NCBI RefSeq assembly: GCF_014652455.1
Contig: NZ_BMYV01000001.1
Span: 496,001 to 560,000, forward strand
Reading direction: 5' to 3'
Source of the DNA: Litorimonas cladophorae
GTDB taxonomy: Bacteria > Pseudomonadota > Alphaproteobacteria > Caulobacterales > Maricaulaceae
DNA: 64,000 nt
Shown here piece after piece: positions 60,833 to 64,000 of the stretch (within the stretch, counting starts at the first letter, position 1; each line of letters opens with the position of its first letter). The notes below the pieces were generated by a model. The model saw only the letters and a list, made by a program, of their open reading frames with translations, was not told the DNA's origin and ran no database searches. The position numbers were made by a program, and so were the translations under genes.

Positions 60833-62833
60833 TTACCAACCGCAATTCCGCTCTTTGTTTTCCTCTTGTAAGTAGGTCATGACAGGCTCAAAATATTCCA
60901 AGATGGCCGATCCATCCATCTCGCGCGTGCCTGTAAACGCTTCCAATGCGTCGGGCCAAGGCTTGCTCGAACCCATTTCCATCATCGCGTTGAATTTTTC
61001 GCCTACGTCCTTGTTACCGTAGACAGAACAGCGGTGAAGTGGACCTTCAAACCCAGCCTGATCACACGCTGCCTTGTGGAACTGGAATTGTAAGATGTGG
61101 GCTAGGAAATAGCGCATATAGGGCGTGTTACCTGGAATATGATACTTCGCACCCGGATCAAACGCATCGGTTGGACGATCTGCCGGCGGCTTCAAACCCT
61201 GGTACTTTTCGCGGAGTTCCCACCAACCTGCGTTATATTCTGACGGAGCATATGTTCCGTTAAAGACGTTCCAACGCCACTGATCGACCATTAAGCCGAA
61301 GGGCAAGAAAGCGACCTTATCCATGGCCTGCCGCATCAATAACGCCAGATCCGCATCTTCACCTGGGACATCTTCGGCGTCTAATAGGCCAATTTTCACC
61401 AAATACTCAGGCGTGATGGACAGGGCAATCATATCGCCGATAGCTTCATGGAAACCATCATTGGCACCATCTTTGAAAAAGACAGGCTGGTCTTTGTAGG
61501 CGCGCTGGTAAAAATTATGGCCGAGTTCGTGATGGACAGTCGAGAAGTCTTCGCCGTTCACTTTCGTACACATCTTAATACGGATGTCTTCTTCATTGTC
61601 CAAGTTCCAAGCTGATGCATGACAGACAACTTCGCGGTCTTTGGGCTTGGTAATCAACGAGCGTTCCCAGAACGTTTCGGGGAGGGGGGCGAAGCCAAGA
61701 GAGGTGAAGAAGGTTTCCCCCGTCTCGACCATTTTTTTGGCATCATACCCTTTGGCCTCGAGCAGCTTCGTTACATCAACGCCTTGGCCGCCCGTCTTTG
61801 GCTTGACGTCTTCGTAAATATTACCCCAGCTTTGACCCCACATATTGCCAAGCAAATCCGCCCGCATGGGACCATCTAGCGGAACAACTTCATCACCGTA
61901 TTTGGTATTTAGTTCGGCGCGCACGTAACAATGGAGTTCGTCGTAAAGCGGCTTTACCTGTCCCCAAAGGCGATCGGCTTCTTCAGCAAAGGCGTCGGCG
62001 TCCATATCATATCCGCCGCGCCACAGGTCGCCAGCATCTTTGAACCCTAGTTCATTTGAACCCTCGTTGATAATTTTGACCATTTTGGCATAATCATCTT
62101 GCATCTGAGGTGCGACTGTCCGCCAACCTTCCCAAACTTCTTGCAGCAAGTCTGGATCATCTGACTTCGCAATGATGTCAGAGGCTTGACCGAGATGGAT
62201 AGTGCCCTCTGGCACCTCATCGTTCAGGTTGCCGTCGTTATTTTGATCAAGGATCGAGATGAAACGTTCGTCTTTGACATCAATTGGGAATTTACCTGTC
62301 CCATAAGCGCTATCCAGACGTGTCATAATTTCGGCAAGTTCTTTTGCCGCTGAAGCGCTATCGGGAGCTGGAAAATTGGATCCGCGCAACAGGCCGTCCA
62401 TCTTCCGACGCATATCCGTAGGTAGGGAAAGTCCATTGAACCGCTTGGCTTGATTGGAAAGACGCGTGGACATTTTAGCGCCAGCTTCCGCCATTCTCGC
62501 TTCTAAGGCATTCGTATCTTGGGTAATGAAGTTGGCTTTGACCCATGCTGTTTGCGCCGCGTATTTGCTAAACTCTTCAATCTCGGTTTCAGCGGCTTCG
62601 AGAAACTCCTTGGCACTTTGAACTGTAACGGCCGTGTTGGATGGGCTTTGTTGGGAGGCGGCCATCAATTCTGAACCTGGACGTGTCGCAGCTTCGGTAA
62701 CCAGTGTTTCCACTTCAGATTGGGTGGTTTCGACAGGTGTTTCGACGGGAGCCTTTTCGGCACCTGAACAGGCAGACAAAAACAACATTGCCGCCGTGAG
62801 CGCTGTTGCCCCTAAGAGTTTCGACTTTGTCAT
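60833..62833 (-). CDS. M2 family (angiotensin-converting enzyme-like) peptidase lipoprotein
   Basis: A 666-residue exported dipeptidyl carboxypeptidase. Signal with lipobox LSAC is followed by a Glu/Thr-rich linker. The zinc site HHELGHNFYQ and the downstream glutamate in GFHEAIGDMIALS are intact, and YGDEVVPLDGPMRADLLGNMWGQSW is a family hallmark. It should release dipeptides from peptide C-termini in the periplasm. ATG 62833. The neighbouring regulator gene is 18 bases downstream on the same strand, so they may share a transcript. Confidence 0.93.
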   Translation of the reverse strand: MTKSKLLGATALTAAMLFLSACSGAEKAPVETPVETTQSEVETLVTEAATRPGSELMAASQQSPSNTAVTVQSAKEFLEAAETEIEEFSKYAAQTAWVKANFITQDTNALEARMAEAGAKMSTRLSNQAKRFNGLSLPTDMRRKMDGLLRGSNFPAPDSASAAKELAEIMTRLDSAYGTGKFPIDVKDERFISILDQNNDGNLNDEVPEGTIHLGQASDIIAKSDDPDLLQEVWEGWRTVAPQMQDDYAKMVKIINEGSNELGFKDAGDLWRGGYDMDADAFAEEADRLWGQVKPLYDELHCYVRAELNTKYGDEVVPLDGPMRADLLGNMWGQSWGNIYEDVKPKTGGQGVDVTKLLEAKGYDAKKMVETGETFFTSLGFAPLPETFWERSLITKPKDREVVCHASAWNLDNEEDIRIKMCTKVNGEDFSTVHHELGHNFYQRAYKDQPVFFKDGANDGFHEAIGDMIALSITPEYLVKIGLLDAEDVPGEDADLALLMRQAMDKVAFLPFGLMVDQWRWNVFNGTYAPSEYNAGWWELREKYQGLKPPADRPTDAFDPGAKYHIPGNTPYMRYFLAHILQFQFHKAACDQAGFEGPLHRCSVYGNKDVGEKFNAMMEMGSSKPWPDALEAFTGTREMDGSAILEYFEPVMTYLQEENKERNCGW

Positions 62834-63029
62834 GATGTGTCCTCGCCGTGGCTAATTTGAAATGATAGCAAATTGGTCAAATAAACCGTGTTGCAGCAAT
62901 CCTATTGTGTTGGCTTAGTCGTAGACACAGGGCAGGAGCGGTTCAACACTTCGTCTGAATTACTACACCACTCATGGCCTGTTTTCGTTATTTTATTTGC
63001 GAAGTGAGACCGAAAGGACACAACTACCT

Positions 63030-64000
63030 ATGTCGACCCCTGGTTTGTTACTTGTCAATCTTGGCTCACCCGATTCGCCAACAGCCAAAGACACTCGCCG
63101 CTATCTGGCGGAATTTCTTCATGACTACCGCGTAATTGATACGTCACGCTGGATATGGTGTCCGATTTTGCATGGGATTATTCTGCGCACCCGCCCGCGC
63201 AAATCGGCAGCTTTATATGAATCGATTTGGCATGAGCCAGTAGCGTTTCCGGGTGATGAGGCGCCTTTGATCAGGATAACGCGAGCGCAGGCCGCTGGCG
63301 TTCAGGCACGTTTGGGTAACGGCGTTCACGTAGAGATCGCAATGCGATACGGTAATCCGTCGATCGGAGCAGGCCTTGATGCGTTGAAAGCGAAGGGCTG
63401 TACCAACATTGCCGTGCTGCCGCTCTATCCACAATTTGCGGGCGCGACGACGGCCTCGGTTTATGATGGTGTTGCTATGGCACTTGAAAAACGAATGGAT
63501 GTTCCAGAGCTCCGCTTTTTACGTCATTACTACGACGATCCGCGCTATATCGCGGCATTGGCTGGAAGCGTCGATCAACACCTGTCTACTTTAGACTGGA
63601 CGCCGGATGTTATTATGACGTCTTATCATGGCCTCCCGCAAAGTTATGTTGATAAGGGCGACCCTTATCAGGGTGAGTGTTTGGAAACGACGGAGCTTTT
63701 GCGCCAACATATGGGCAAGACTGAGTCGGAACTTTACGCGACATTCCAATCTCGGTTCGGACCGAAGGCATGGCTACAGCCATACACGGATAAAACGTTA
63801 GAGGCGCTACCACAAAACGGCGTGAAAAAAGTGGCGGTGATGATGCCAGGGTTTTCAGCTGACTGCTTGGAAACGCTGGAGGAAATTGCGGAAGAAGCGA
63901 AAGAAAGCTTTATGGAGCATGGGGGTACGCATTTTACGGCCATACCGTGCCTAAATGCCGATCCCGCACATCTCGATCTTTTAGCCGATTTGGCCAAAGA
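63030..64000 (+). CDS. hemH: Ferrochelatase (3' end outside window)
   Basis: Inserts Fe(II) into protoporphyrin IX at the inner membrane, last step of heme synthesis. The first 323 codons are present; the C-terminus is cut by the window edge. LLLVNLGSPDSPT at the N-terminus, MRYGNPSI, VLPLYPQFAGATTASV, MTSYHGLPQSYVDKGDPY (active-site His) and the VMMPGFSADCLETLEEI (Glu) region are all visible. ATG 63030 follows AAAGGA. Divergent from the M2 gene over 196 bases with no recognised motif. Confidence 0.96.
   Translation, partial: MSTPGLLLVNLGSPDSPTAKDTRRYLAEFLHDYRVIDTSRWIWCPILHGIILRTRPRKSAALYESIWHEPVAFPGDEAPLIRITRAQAAGVQARLGNGVHVEIAMRYGNPSIGAGLDALKAKGCTNIAVLPLYPQFAGATTASVYDGVAMALEKRMDVPELRFLRHYYDDPRYIAALAGSVDQHLSTLDWTPDVIMTSYHGLPQSYVDKGDPYQGECLETTELLRQHMGKTESELYATFQSRFGPKAWLQPYTDKTLEALPQNGVKKVAVMMPGFSADCLETLEEIAEEAKESFMEHGGTHFTAIPCLNADPAHLDLLADLAK

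Noticed and set aside
1-64000. CRISPR arrays, insertion sequences and rRNA genes
   Set aside because: No regularly spaced repeats, transposase frames or rRNA signature sequences were found on reading the window.

Overview
The window reads as chromosomal DNA of a marine-type alphaproteobacterium, most likely a stalked or budding relative in the Hyphomonadaceae/Maricaulales/Caulobacterales area. The evidence is gene order and content: murA-DUF2948-UPF0262-LMW phosphatase-infA-maf-RNase E/G-yacG and recG-sdhE-mfd are classic alphaproteobacterial strings, COQ4 and the PopA-like c-di-GMP receptor fit the same class, and a TGCGAAT-type Fur site precedes feoAB. Base composition is moderate (about half G+C by eye). 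The genus cannot be fixed from sequence alone. No CRISPR array, rRNA operon, transposase or complete prophage was seen.

Layout. 1-4.1 kb (minus strand): a PD40 beta-propeller protein cut by the window edge, an M28 peptidase and a membrane desaturase, probably one operon. 4.2-13.5 kb: mixed housekeeping and stress enzymes (beta-carbonic anhydrase, COQ4, lipoprotein amidohydrolase, two GSTs, pirin, MDR oxidoreductase, DUF2461, VOC protein) around a gene-free 0.67-kb stretch with inverted repeats. 13.5-21.9 kb: a secreted peptidase block (M1 plus a small partner, two divergent M28 lipoproteins) interrupted by two glycosyltransferases, one of the GT10 fucosyltransferase type. 21.9-26.4 kb: nitronate monooxygenase, a BON/OmpA envelope protein paired with a membrane-anchored histone-like HhH/DUF2853 fusion, and a two-gene M15 peptidase/holin-like cassette. 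26.4-39.6 kb: DUF3667 protein, an SDR-SDR-APH-acyl-CoA dehydrogenase operon, a fused membrane spermidine-synthase-like protein with a hairpin abutting its start codon, YajQ, a second lipoprotein amidohydrolase, a hybrid histidine kinase and a methyltransferase.

39.7-45 kb holds tRNA-Thr and the murA-yacG housekeeping operon. 45-49.2 kb has a GDPD-like protein, a DM13 protein, an enoyl-CoA hydratase remnant, a DUF3604 lipoprotein, a 0.69-kb gap containing a candidate structured RNA, and tRNA-Phe. 49.2-59.4 kb has Fur-controlled feoAB, a DUF3089 protein with an altered nucleophile elbow, a DUF502 protein, recG, sdhE and mfd. 59.4-64 kb has the PopA-like degenerate response regulator, an M2 (ACE-like) dipeptidase lipoprotein and the first part of hemH.

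Together the genes suggest an aerobic heterotroph that uses peptides and lipids: five exported or lipoprotein peptidases, exported hydrolases, acyl-CoA degradation, ubiquinone synthesis, ferrous iron uptake and heme synthesis. The least explained items are the HhH/DUF2853 fusion with its OmpA partner, the structured element at 48.65-48.81 kb, the start-codon hairpin at 31.91 kb, the PopA-like regulator and the small M15/holin cassette. All functional names come from reading translated sequences; no database search was run.
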